A stretch of 41,237 nt of DNA from Dimorphilus gyrociliatus (Eukaryota > Annelida > Polychaeta > Dinophilidae), in the NCBI GenBank assembly GCA_904063045.1, contig CAJFCJ010000103.1:29957-71193 (forward strand), in the 5' to 3' direction. A program made the position numbers and the translations under genes. This document shows, piece after piece, positions 30,891-40,679 of this stretch. The notes below the pieces were generated by a model that saw only the letters and a program-made list of their open reading frames with translations, searched no databases and was not told the DNA's origin. Every line of letters begins with the position of its first letter. Within the stretch, counting starts at the first letter, position 1.

Positions 30891-33800
30891 TCACGTTGAT
30901 AAAATATTATCTTCCAAGAATTTGTTAGAATTTTGTAGAATTAGTTTATTTTTTTCTTCACTAAATTGATGACAGTTTAAATAGGGATCAACAGAAAAGA
31001 CCACAAATGATATTTTGTTATCTTGATTTCGGATTAAAAAATTGTTGTTGATTATTTTTAGACACTTTGAGGAAGAAATTATGGCTGTTAAATATTTATT
31101 AAATTCCTTATTACCAGTCAAATTCACCTCTCTGAGTGCTGTGCAACTCTTTATTAAACTATAGAAAACTAAGGCTTCCATTTTTGTTAAATTGCAGTGA
31201 GCTATGTTAATTTTTTTTAATACTTTTGATGATGATATAAGTGCTTGGAAAATCAAGTCAACATCTTGGTTTGATGACACATTTATATTTTCTATTGAAG
31301 AATGGTGCTCAAGTGCTTCTCTAAAATAAAAGGCAGTATCAATAGCAATTCCACATACTGATATATTAATGTCTTTAAGTTTTTTACATTTCAGTGACCT
31401 AAATATCTCATAAAATGCTTCCTTAATGTTTTTATTTCCTGACAGGTCCAGAGTTTTTATCTTTTCACATTTCTCAAGTGCTTTTCCAAACAATTCTGCT
31501 TGTGTTTTAGAAAGATTACAGTGAGACAAATTTATTTCTTTTAATGAGTTACCATTTGACCACTGTTGACATATAGATCGGAATCCGTCTCCCATTTCCT
31601 TGTTATTGGATAAATCTATAACTTCTAAAAATGGACAAACTTCTATTAACTCTTGTAGACTGTGAGCATCAATTTGATTTAGTTTACAATTAGAGAGTTT
31701 CAGACTTTTCAATTTTTTAGAACAGTTTTCAAAAATCTTTTCAAATTCATTGCCTAATTCTTCATTTTCAGAGAAATCAATGGTTTCTAATGAAGTACAT
31801 TGTTTCAATATTTTTGAAAGGGAATTTGCATCTCTTTTACTCAAGAAGCAGCTTATCAGTTTCATTTCACTTAATTTTGAAGAGGATGACTTTAATCCAT
31901 CACATATTGTTTCAAAAGCTTCTTCACCTAATCTATTATATGATAAATTAAGACTTTCTAATGAAGTACATTTTTTCAAAGTATCTCCAAGCCATTTTCC
32001 TTGTTTTTCAGTCAGATAACAATTTTTCAAGTTTATTTCTTTTATAAACTCCCATGATGAAGATATTCCATTGCAAATATTTTTAAATCTATCTCCCATT
32101 AATCTATTGTTAGATAAATCTAAACATTGTAGTGATGAGCAAGATTCTAGAAGAATTGCCTCTGTTTCATTTAAACAACAATATTTAAGGTATACTTTTC
32201 TTAAACTTTTAAAACAGTTGCTTCCAAACTTTCTTCCCAACTCTGCATTGTGATTTTCTGATAAATCTAAAATTTCCAGGCAAGAGCAACTTTGAATAAT
32301 TTTGTGAAGATTTTCAGCTTGTTTGACATTTAGACTGCATTGAACTAATTTTATTTGTTTTGGATGTTTTAAAGGAGTTTGCAATCCATCAGATGTTATC
32401 TGGAATATTTCTCCTATTTGTTTATTATGTTATAAATCAATATTTTCTAGTGCAGAACAATGTTTAAGTGTTTGTGCAAGAATTTTAATTTCCTGCTTAT
32501 TCAAAAAGCAGTTGGAAACATTGATATGAGTAATTTTTTGTGATGCTAGTCCTTCACAAACTGCATTAAATCTATCTCCCAACATTCTGTTGTTTGAAAA
32601 AATTAAAATTTTTAGTGAAGGACAATATTTTAAAACTTTTCCAATATCTTTCAGAGTCTGCTCTTTCAAATAACAATCCCTTATTTCCAATTGCTCTAAT
32701 TTCCACAAATAATTTGATAAGAGTGCATGATTTGAACCATAATCTGAAAAAACTGTATCATATATTATCAGTTTCTTTAAACCATCTGCCTTTGAGAAAA
32801 GCAATTCAAATAAAAGTTTAGTGTTGATATTTGTATTGACAATCTCTACCATTTCTAAGAACTCTCCAGTCTTTTCTATTAAAGTTTCCAGAATATAATT
32901 GTGAATGTCGTCATTTTCTAGAATCATGGTGTGACAGTCATCCGAATCTTGACATAAAATCTTTTTGACATTGTCACTACAATTGTACATTTTTAGTACC
33001 AGTTCAGAGTAGAGTATATATTATTAAATATGTCTTGCTTATGTTCTTTTATAAAGTCAATGACATTATAAATAGTGGAATTATTTGTTGTTCTCAATAA
33101 ATTATCCATAGTAGACATTAAATTTTTGACTTCATTTTCTTTATATTGCATTATATTTTCAGAAATTTTGCTGAAAAAAACTCTTGAAATGATAAATGAT
33201 AGAAATGTAGTTCTCTCTTATCAAATTCAGCTGGAATAATCTGCAATAAGCCTTGTAAACCCTCTTTAAAAAGTTTTTGATCAGTGCTATCTTTAGGTAA
33301 GATAATTTTGTTTTTAGCAAGATTCATGAAAGACAATTTACAAAGACGGTTTTGGTCGGTTTTATTTAACATTTTTCCATTCTTTATGCTTTCTCAACAA
33401 GATCTTCATAAATTTCATATAGAGATTTTTCACAAATATCTTCTTTTTCAATCCAAACATGAAAGACAATCATTGCCAAAATTGGAATTTTACACATCTT
33501 TTTAATGTTGGAATTATTATTTATAATCTTTTCAATAAAGTTTTTGCTTTTTTCCTTGGAAATAAAACACTTAGCAAAGAAATTTTCCATTTGATGAGGA
33601 TTCCACCCCATTAGCTCAAATGCAATATCACAGGTACTTTCAAATTCCTGTCCCTTCCATTTGCGAGACCATATTGCAGTAGGAATATTTGTTTTTTGTT
33701 GATTAAGGATATCATTGATTTGATGATTTTTTAAATGAAATTCATCTGCTCCTGCTAAAAGCAATATTACATCATTTCTTTTTTCAGTGAAAAATAATTC

Positions 33801-34529
33801 AACAATTTTAGCATCAATGAATGAAATATTTTTAAAGTTTTGTTCTACAATCTCCTCATAAATACTTTTTTCTTTTTGGACATTCTTCAGAATGAGAAAT
33901 ATAAACAGTTTGTCATTATCATCAATCTGGGACCACTTAAAGAGAACACTTTTCATGTGAACACTTTTTCCCACTCCAGGTATTCCTTCAATTAAGATTT
34001 TATTTTAAGATTTCTTGTAGAATATCTTAAAAAAATTGTCACAAGTCACTTCTGTGTCTACAAGTTTTCTTTCAATGATATTCTCAGATGTTGTCTTTAA
34101 CATTTTAATTGGAGTATTGATATCTTCAATTCTCACTTGTTTTGTCCCACCAAACGGAAGAAGTGAAATCATACAACAATCATTCATCCTCTGTTCCTTT
34201 GTGGCAGCTACTAATATATGCCAAACAGATGTCTGATCTTTTACTTTTTCTCTCAGTTGTCCAGCTTGTTCATTACCCTTATCACTAATTGTTTTTAATA
34301 TTTTAAGTGTTTTATCTATTGAAATTTCACTGAGATAATCCAGCAGCTTCTGGACTGCTTTTGTTTTTTTCTGTTGATCTGCTAATTCTATCTGGAGAGT
34401 TTCTTTTGATGCAAAACTACTCAATCCTTGTTGTTGTGCACACATTGGTAGCATTTCACTTTCTTTCATAAATAAGGTTTGGATATTTTCCCTGTGGTAA
34501 TTGAAACTCAGTCTTTCTTTTGAAAGCAT
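30891..34529 (-). pseudogene. CARD-NACHT-LRR (NLR) pseudogene
   Basis: Five minus-strand ORFs form one broken gene of about 1,200 codons. 34529-34005 encodes a CARD/death-fold-like N-terminus (FASKETLQIELADQQ, KAVQKLLDYL). An in-frame TAA near 34007 separates it from the NACHT, with Walker A GIPGVGKS near 33970 and Walker B-like VILLLAGADEF near 33750. A frameshift lies near 33380, then the conserved YHLSFQEFFSAKFL near 33170. More shifts lie near 33155 and 33005 before MYNCSDNVKK. The LRR part (32990-30891) is interrupted by a TAA near 32432. There the repeat consensus demands Ser (IDLS), so TCA probably became TAA. LRRs follow the same 57-residue RI-type pattern as the two plus-strand neighbours. 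In-frame stops in conserved motifs argue against introns; sequencing errors could explain some shifts but not all. Confidence 0.8.
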
Positions 34530-35875
34530 TTTTTAACAGGTGCAGCAAAACTATTTGTAATAGGCATAAAAAATGGTTATAATGTTAAGAACTTGTACTT
34601 CTATATGGTTATAGTAAATTTATAACCAGAAGATATAACATCTACAAAAGATCATAAACATTTAAAGAGAAACAGAAAAGATTGATAAACACACCACAAA
34701 CAATTAATTTATAGATGCTTCATCATGATATTTGCAAAGACTTTTGCTCTTTGTTAAATCTTTAACAGTTTACAGTTCGATTTTTTGATATATTGTTTGG
34801 CTGCCAATTTGAAAGCACAGTTTCTATTTCGTTATACTTTGTTTTCTATTTTTAGAACAGTATTTCTATTGAAATGTCCAAATTTTTATCAAACACTGAA
34901 CAACTTTACGATGATAAGGCAAAAAAATTTTCTGTGTTTTTTAAATAAGGAAAAATTGTGAAAGAGTATCACTAAATTAAGGCTGGATTGATATATGTAA
35001 CGAACTTTGAATTGATATTCAAAACTGTGTTGTGTGATCATAGCACATCTCATGCATATATTAATTAATATATAAATCATTTTTAGGAATATTTTGAATC
35101 CATTGGTACATTATGCAAAACCTTTCAAAGATCTCTGTTGGATAGTATAACAATTAATATTATAGCAACTCATTCTTTTAAATTTGGCCTATGAAAATTT
35201 AGGGTGTACTAAATTTTATACGGATTGCTGTATATTTAAAAGTTAACCATAAGATTACCACAAGCATTTACAATCTAAAAGTTTTCTGTTGCTTAGTTTA
35301 TTCTATATAGTTCTTTTATTTTTTGCTGAAATAATGAGATATATCAAAAAACAGTATATTTTTCTATATCATTATTGTAAAAACCATGAAATTTTTTAAA
35401 TTTTTTTCAACTTTTTAGACAATATATTTTTGGGGATGTTTTCTGTTTGAACCGATAAGTATTATTGAACCAATGTGATAGGCCTGGCTTTGATGGGAAC
35501 TCAAGTAGCTGTTACATAGAGAAAATTCCAACTAAAGAGTCTTAATATATTTTTGAGTATTTTATATATGTATAGGCTATTTGCCTATTTAAATGTTTTA
35601 ATGCCACCTAGGTTTTCAATGGCAACAGTGACTAAACTTTGCAACATGCCCAAATCCGATTCTCACCATTTTATGTTTATTCAAAACCCAATATAGCTAA
35701 TTAAAATTATTAGAGACTATTGTCAAATATATAATCAGAAAACTTAGCTTAGTATTTGTCTAGGATGACAACAACAATTTTAAATTTGTAGTTTTTTAAG
35801 ATAAATTTGTATAATACTGAGAAATAAAATAAAATTCAATTGGAACTCTGACCTAAACCAAATGTAATTTAAGAT
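34530..35875. other. Upstream flank of the NLR pseudogene, nothing recognised
   Basis: AT-rich, no coding pattern on either strand that I trust. The former promoter of the pseudogene should lie near 34530-34900. Confidence 0.45.
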
Positions 35876-35879
35876 TCCT

Positions 35880-35980
35880 AAAGGAAAAAGCTTAAGGTCT
35901 TGGAAGAATGGACAGATTAACATCCTGACTTCAATCCCATGGAATGATTATCATTGGTCACTTCTTGCATATGATCTATT
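35880..35980 (+). mobile_element. Tc1-like transposase fragment (third catalytic motif)
   Basis: Plus-strand frame reads KKLKVLEEWTD, stop, HPDFNPME, stop, LSLV, matching the W-P-x-x-S-P-D-L/F-N-P-I-E-x-L-W block near the end of Tc1 transposases. Both interruptions are stop codons at expected W/other positions. It is a short fossil. Confidence 0.6.
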
Positions 35981-35994
35981 AGTTAAACAAAAAA

Positions 35995-36141
35995 GCAGTA
36001 GTTTGATTGGATGAAATGTAGGCTGTATGATAGATGTTGACATAATTATCATTCTTGATTTTTTTAAAGAATCCGTTTACAAACTGTGGTTGGTCTTGCA
36101 TTATCATGCTGCAAAAGTATCTGGCTTACAAGCCTGATTCT
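35995..36141 (-). mobile_element. mariner/Tc1 fragment with second catalytic motif
   Basis: Minus strand encodes LLQHDNARPTTVCKRIL, the H-D-N-A-R-P-H-T motif carrying the second catalytic Asp, then a stop. It lies outside the inverted repeats of the mariner at 36288-37202, and so belongs to a different element. Confidence 0.65.
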
Positions 36142-36287
36142 ATGTTTGTACTTTGTTGTATTGTAATTGTAGGAATACCTGGTTTGTCACAACTTTAATC
36201 ATTCTTTCCAATCATTTGCCAACTTGCCAAAATACTCACACAAATAGAACCTTTAAAGTGAGGCCACAAATAGTCTTAACAAATGTA

Positions 36288-36312
36288 TTAGGATTACCCT
36301 GAAAGTTTAACC
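36288..36312. repeat. mariner terminal inverted repeat, left
   Basis: ttaggattaccctgaaag then tttaacc; pairs with 37178-37202 with four or five mismatches. A TA dinucleotide precedes it. Confidence 0.85.
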
Positions 36313-37177
36313 ATTTGTGTCTTACACCTAAAAAATATTATATGATATGTTTAGTCATACATATTAACTAATGTCTTAGGTATGTCTATATAGCTTCGAA
36401 TTGTCTATTATTGTCAATGCATGTTTGCCACCTGGCTGGAAGCATATCAATTCCTCTGGCAATGTATAAGGGCGGTTTAGACCTGAAAAATGCCCTTACT
36501 GCATTTTGCAATTCCTCATCATTCTCATATATATTACCCTGAAGATGGTCCTTTAATTTCCAGAACAGATAATAGTCTGATGGCGCCAGGTCTGCGCTGT
36601 AGGCTGGATGAGGCAAGACTACCTATCCAGTTGTTCAAAGATATTGAGTAGTTTGTAAGCTTTCTGATACCAATCAATTTGGTAGGGAATCCATCTTGAG
36701 ACAATCTTTCTCATCCCAAGACTGGAAATCAAATCTTCAACAGCAGCATGACCTATGTTCAATGTTTGAGATATCTCAGCCTGGCTTATTCTCCTATTAT
36801 CTCTGATTAGAGCAATTCTTTCCTTATTTTCATTGTTACTGGCTGTGCTTGGGCATCCCTGTCTATCATCATCAAGTATATTTGTTCTTCCTCCTTTAAA
36901 TTCTCTAACCCACCTTCTTACTGAACTTTCATGAAGTGTTGTTTTCAGTTGCCTGTAAATATTGATTGCAATAGCTTGCTGTGATTCAAGAAATTGAATA
37001 ATTACACTCTGATTTATACCGCCATCCATACCATGTCACCACTAAAGTCTCAATAACTTTTCATTCAGGGGTCGCAAATTCTGAAAGTTTTTTGGTAATA
37101 ATCAATTAATGAATTCACTTTCTATTGATAATGATAACATAGACCTACAATGTACTGTTTTAAAATTACAGGAAACG

Positions 37178-37202
37178 GGTAAAACTTTTAGGGTGACCCT
37201 AA
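37178..37202. repeat. mariner terminal inverted repeat, right
   Basis: ggtaaaacttttagggtgac then cctaa; reverse complement aligns to 36288-36312. A TA dinucleotide follows at 37203. Confidence 0.85.
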
Positions 37203-37620
37203 TAATTTAATCAACAAAACACCAGTATTTCGAACAAAGAGTATGCATTGAGTACTAGTTCTAAATGAGCTTCTAGTTCTAAACAAGCTAGCTGAAATAA
37301 CTAGCTGACAGTTAGAAAACTGAATTATCAACTCTTATATGTGAAGCTCTAAAATGTTTTTGTTTGTTTGATGCTTTCCTCATGGTTAAATGTATTTCAA
37401 GTTACCAAAAATTCTGAAATAGTGAAATTTCTTCAAAGTTGACATTTCCTAGTTTGATAAAAATATTTTGACAAATATCATTATATCAAAGTGCATACTT
37501 ACCTACAACCCCACAGCAAGAGAGTACATCCACAATAATAGATCAATATTTAGACTTTAGATATAAAGGAATTATAATGGTGGAACATTAAAAGTAAATA
37601 TTGCTTGTTACTTCTTTCCA

Positions 37621-38170
37621 CTACAGGTCAGACACACCTTTACTTAATTCTTCAAGAATTGACTCTCCCATTCCCAAGGTGGTAGTACCCCTTTCAATGT
37701 CCCCTTGTAAGACAACATCCAAGGAATCCATTGGTCCACTATTGGAATGTTGAGTATAAAGTGGTTCCCTTGCTACTTGGGAGCTCTTACACCACGACCT
37801 TGTACTGTATTCTCCTCATTTTGCTATCCCCACTGTCTCATCTGAGTTGTTGGAAGGTATCTTGGTCACACAGGCTTTCCCTTTATTTTGTAGGGGTAAC
37901 AATTAACAATCTGGCTGTCCTTTGAAGGTCTAGGACCTTCTCTTGTACAGTGAAAACTCCTTTAGTTCTTGGAAATTCATCTGTTTTATCGAAGGCATTA
38001 TCAAGCTTTTTAAATATTTCTTGCATAACTCTTCCTCTCTCCAAACCATTCCCAATAGGTCCTAATGACATTCTAAGAGAGTGGAGAACTTCTTTTTCTA
38101 TCATTTCTCCACTCTTCCTTTTCATAGTTTCCCTTCTTTGAGGTTTCATCATGTTAGTTATCCAATTCAT
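37621..38170 (-). pseudogene. Degraded gene of unknown family
   Basis: One continuous minus-strand coding signal. 38170-37883 encodes a charged helical region (SLGPIGNGLERGRVMQEIF, VQEKVLDLQRTARLLIVTP). After a one-base frame change near 37890 it continues as KGKACVTKIPSNNSDETVG, an in-frame TGA at 37816-37818, then SQVAREPLYTQHSN, LDVVLQGDIERGTTTLGMG and a stop at 37621-37623. Base composition is visibly less AT-rich than the surroundings. It may be a transposon or retroelement structural protein, but I do not recognise it. Short introns rather than mutations could explain the two breaks. Confidence 0.45.
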
Positions 38171-38361
38171 TTCAAGTTTAACAATATTCTTAAAAGATCA
38201 AGGAGAAACTTTAAGATTGTCTTATTGAAATGTTCAATTTTTGAATGTTCCAAAAGAGAAGAATAATTCTTTTGCTGAATTATTGAATTTTTCTTTGCAA
38301 TTCCTTTTGCTTCCATTTAATACTGTTGAAGATCAGTTCTTCTATATATGCTTAGCATATA

Positions 38362-38412
38362 TAAAGTAAACGACATGTATATAGGCACACCTCGAATTCT
38401 GATACGCCAATT
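38362..38412 (+). repeat. Short dispersed repeat shared with 30500-30552
   Basis: aaagtaaacgacat ... ggcacacctcgaattctgat aligns in reverse to 30500-30552; a weaker relative lies at 10575-10615 (aattggaacatc...ttttgatagg). The conserved end-like sequence suggests a Tc1/mariner-type terminus. Confidence 0.5.
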
Positions 38413-38575
38413 TGTAATTAACAGTTAAAAATGTTTGTTCGCTGAAAAGTATTTTTTTTGTCTAAATTTAAATCAAAAAAGAGTTACATTTACATAATAC
38501 TAAAGAAAATTTGACAAAAAATCATCATATTTTGTAAATATTATTAGCAAAATATTTTTAGTAATAATCATAAGT

Positions 38576-38700
38576 TTTGTACTTTGTTGTATTGTAATTG
38601 TAGGAATTTCTGCTTCTTCAGAACAGTATTCGTCCTTTCCAATCATTTATCATTTAAGTAAGTTTAAACAACCAGTTAACTGTTAAAGAACTGAACTGAC
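38576..38700 (+). repeat. Dispersed repeat R1, deleted copy
   Basis: Begins tttgtactttgttgtattg as in the copies at 19621 and 36145, then lacks the middle section and resumes at agtttaaacaaccagttaac and gttaaagaactgaactga. Confidence 0.7.
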
Positions 38701-38999
38701 AAGCTGGGGAAATGCATTTCCTTTTATACATTTCCAAAGCTTGGGTTCAAGTGGTCAAAGGATTACAAAGTTCAAATCTGACAGTATCATAATTCTCATG
38801 TAACAAAAATATGAAAGACTTGTTATATCAAACATATAAAATATAATCCTAAGATTAGGGCCACATGTCAAGCATGTGCCACAGCAAACAAGGCCTGCCT
38901 CATCAGCATCTGGTGTTTGACCTGCATCTTTTCCATGTTCTTTGTTCCTTTGTTAATTCCCAAGTAGTCACTATCTGTTACAGTCAAAGAGTCTATTTC

Positions 39000-39110
39000 T
39001 TACGAAATAGAGTTCTTTCTAATGTACTAAAAGCTAACACTACGAAATAAAAGTCTTTCTAAACTTCCACCACTATAATTCCTACGAAATAGAAGTCTTT
39101 CTAATGTACC
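39000..39110. repeat. Three degenerate tandem copies of a 25-bp motif
   Basis: tacgaaatagagttctttct at 39001, tacgaaataaaagtctttct near 39040 and tacgaaatagaagtctttct near 39083, separated by about 40 bp of unrelated sequence. Two are followed by aatgtac. Non-coding. Confidence 0.7.
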
Positions 39111-39422
39111 CTTATATCTAAAGTCTAAGTATTGATATATCACTACAGTATATCTAAGTGCACAAGTTTTTTCTTTATTTGGCCAAATGACACGATTTTT
39201 GACGCACTTACTTTACATCCGGTTTAGCATTCAAATAGACATCTCTCAAACAGCTTTTTTTTCAACTTATTTGCTTTTTTAAGTTAAGTTTCTTAGTTAT
39301 AGACTTTTTTAATTACAGTATATAATTTTTATTACTCTCCAACTCTCAAGGGTTGGCATTCCTCAATGGATTTGATATCATTTTTTTTTCTGAATTTGTT
39401 CAGTATTCTTTGTGTTATGTTT

Positions 39423-39785
39423 TTATGTATTTGTTTCATCTTTATCCAATACAATTGCACCAGTTGTTGTTGCAGGAATAAGGAAATTGATAATAGTTTG
39501 TAGTGGTTTCTTCGTCCAAGCCATAAAATATCTTCTAGAGTTAGTTAATGAAGGGTTAATGCCAATTTGTTTTGCATAATTTAGTTGTTTTGAATGTTGA
39601 TCAAGCTTATTTGTCATATAATCCATTACTTGCTGTAGCTGTACACCCTTTTTTCCAATGTCTTCTTTAATACCGTAATTCCAACAGTTCTGAGAGTCTT
39701 TCAATATCTAATTGGGGTTCTTCCAGGTTATCAGCATCTTTAATCTTATTGATTGAGCAGCAACTTTCCTGAAATTGCATCCATT
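39423..39785 (-). pseudogene. Degraded ORF of unknown family
   Basis: The minus-strand frame from about 39782 (MQFQESCCSINKIKD, EEPQLDIERLSELLELRY) ends at a TAA near 39667. A shifted frame then continues with GVQLQQVMDYMTNKLDQHSK, GINPSLTNSRRYFMAW and TIINFLIPATTTGAIVL to a stop at 39423. The amphipathic pattern suggests a coiled coil followed by a hydrophobic segment. No family recognised; it may belong with the degraded ORF at 37621-38170. Confidence 0.4.
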
Positions 39786-39879
39786 TGTAAAATTATGAAT
39801 AAATATTTTCTGTTTGTTATTACTCTAAACAGATAAAAATATCTTATTTCATAATTAATTTGTTATTATCAGTCTTTAG

Positions 39880-40252
39880 GATATTCCAAACAATATATGG
39901 AGAAAGGAGAAGAATGGAGAGATCTAAAGAAAAATCATGGCATTACCATTTCTGCCATCTGATATCATCATTTCAAGATTTGGCAGACTCAAGTCTGAAC
40001 TTTTGGAACAACGGAAATTTTCTGACCTACTGTTGTATTTTGAAAATACATAGATATGTAATTCTATGTGAAAACCTGAAAATTGATCAGTGTTTGGTCT
40101 ATCAATTAGAACAAATAATAGTCTGGAGGGTTGGCACAACAGGATAAATAGTTGTAAAGTGCATTCAAAAGGCTCATTCTACATATTAGTGGATGAACTG
40201 AAAAAAGAGGGAGATTTGATCATTATGCATGAAAAGGTGATGTCTGATAAAC
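39880..40252 (+). mobile_element. MULE transposase C-terminal remnant (third copy)
   Basis: Diverged paralogue of 12369-12716. The plus-strand frame reads LPFLPSDIIISRFGRLKSEL, ..., LSIRTNNSLEGWHNRINS, ..., GSFYILVDELKKEGDL. R-T-N-N-x-L-E-G-W-H is the typical MULE C-terminal motif. Three positions where tryptophan is expected are stops (TAG in the T-W-I motif, TGA in M-W-K, TGA in N-W-S). The paralogue at 12.5 kb still has the last two tryptophans. Confidence 0.75.
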
Positions 40253-40254
40253 AA

Positions 40255-40295
40255 ATATATATATATATATATATATTATAAATATATATAAAACA
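40255..40295. repeat. AT microsatellite
   Basis: Run of about eleven AT dinucleotides followed by interrupted tat repeats, directly abutting the MULE remnant. Confidence 0.9.
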
Positions 40296-40486
40296 TATAC
40301 AGAACATTAAATTACAAATGGGTACAGTTTAACCCAGGTATGGTTTATATGTGTATGGTTTAACCCTCTAGTGGGTACGGTTTCACCCCTATTCTTTTTG
40401 AAATAAACATTAATTTTCTTCCTGACAATTTCCTGCAAAAATATGTTTCATTTGGAAATTGAATAATAATCATATTTGCTTCCTAG

Positions 40487-40679
40487 CAACAGTGTGACCT
40501 TTTATCTAAAATCAAAGTTTGGTATCTGGATGGTACATTTAAGGTTGTCAAAGAACCATCAGTTCAACTTCTTTCCATCCATGCCTTTACAAAAAAAGAT
40601 GAAGAAACAAAGCAGATTCCTTTGGCATTTATTTTCATGACATCAAAGAAGAAGAAAGCATATAGAGAAGTATTAAGGG
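40487..40679 (+). mobile_element. MULE transposase catalytic-core exon
   Basis: The exon begins after tttgcttcctag and ends at a gtaagt donor. It encodes KVWYLDGTFKVVKEPSVQL, then SIHAFTKKD, then IPLAFIFMTSKKKKAYREVL. The W-Y-x-D-G-T-F motif with the first catalytic Asp, and the following V-P-L-x-F-x-L-x-x-x-K-x-x-x-x-Y, are hallmarks of MULE-type DDE transposases. The exon is fully open with intact splice sites. It lies downstream of a C-terminal fragment, so it belongs to a separate copy that may continue beyond the window. Confidence 0.8.

Larger units (their letters stand above)
36288..37202 (-). mobile_element. Internally deleted mariner element (915 bp)
   Basis: It is bounded by about 25-bp imperfect inverted repeats (36288-36312 and 37178-37202, ttaggattaccctgaaagttt against its relative) and flanked by TA at 36286-36287 and 37203-37204, the mariner target duplication. 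Minus-strand ORF 36619-37029 encodes the N-terminal DNA-binding part (SSVRRWVREFKGGR, GMRKIVSRWIPYQ). 36386-36616 encodes the end (VLPHPAYSADLAPSDYYLF and a C-terminal helix). The middle is deleted, including the first catalytic Asp motif and H-D-N-A-R-P-H. The junction near 36618 also shifts the frame. It cannot make active transposase but could be moved in trans. Confidence 0.9.
36145..37336 (+). repeat. Dispersed repeat R1 interrupted by a mariner
   Basis: 36145-36285 matches the first half and about 37205-37336 the second half of the R1 copy at 19621-19897. The interruption is exactly the mariner element, so the insertion post-dates this R1 copy. Confidence 0.85.
38413..39422. other. Intergenic, repeats only
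   Basis: Apart from R1 at 38576-38700 and the degenerate triplicate at 39000-39110, I see nothing recognisable. Confidence 0.45.

Noticed and set aside
32385-34007. Stop-codon reassignment or programmed frameshifting in the NLR at 30.9-34.5 kb
   Set aside because: TAA ends other ORFs here, several unrelated lesions occur, and no slippery site or structure was evident; a pseudogene is simpler.
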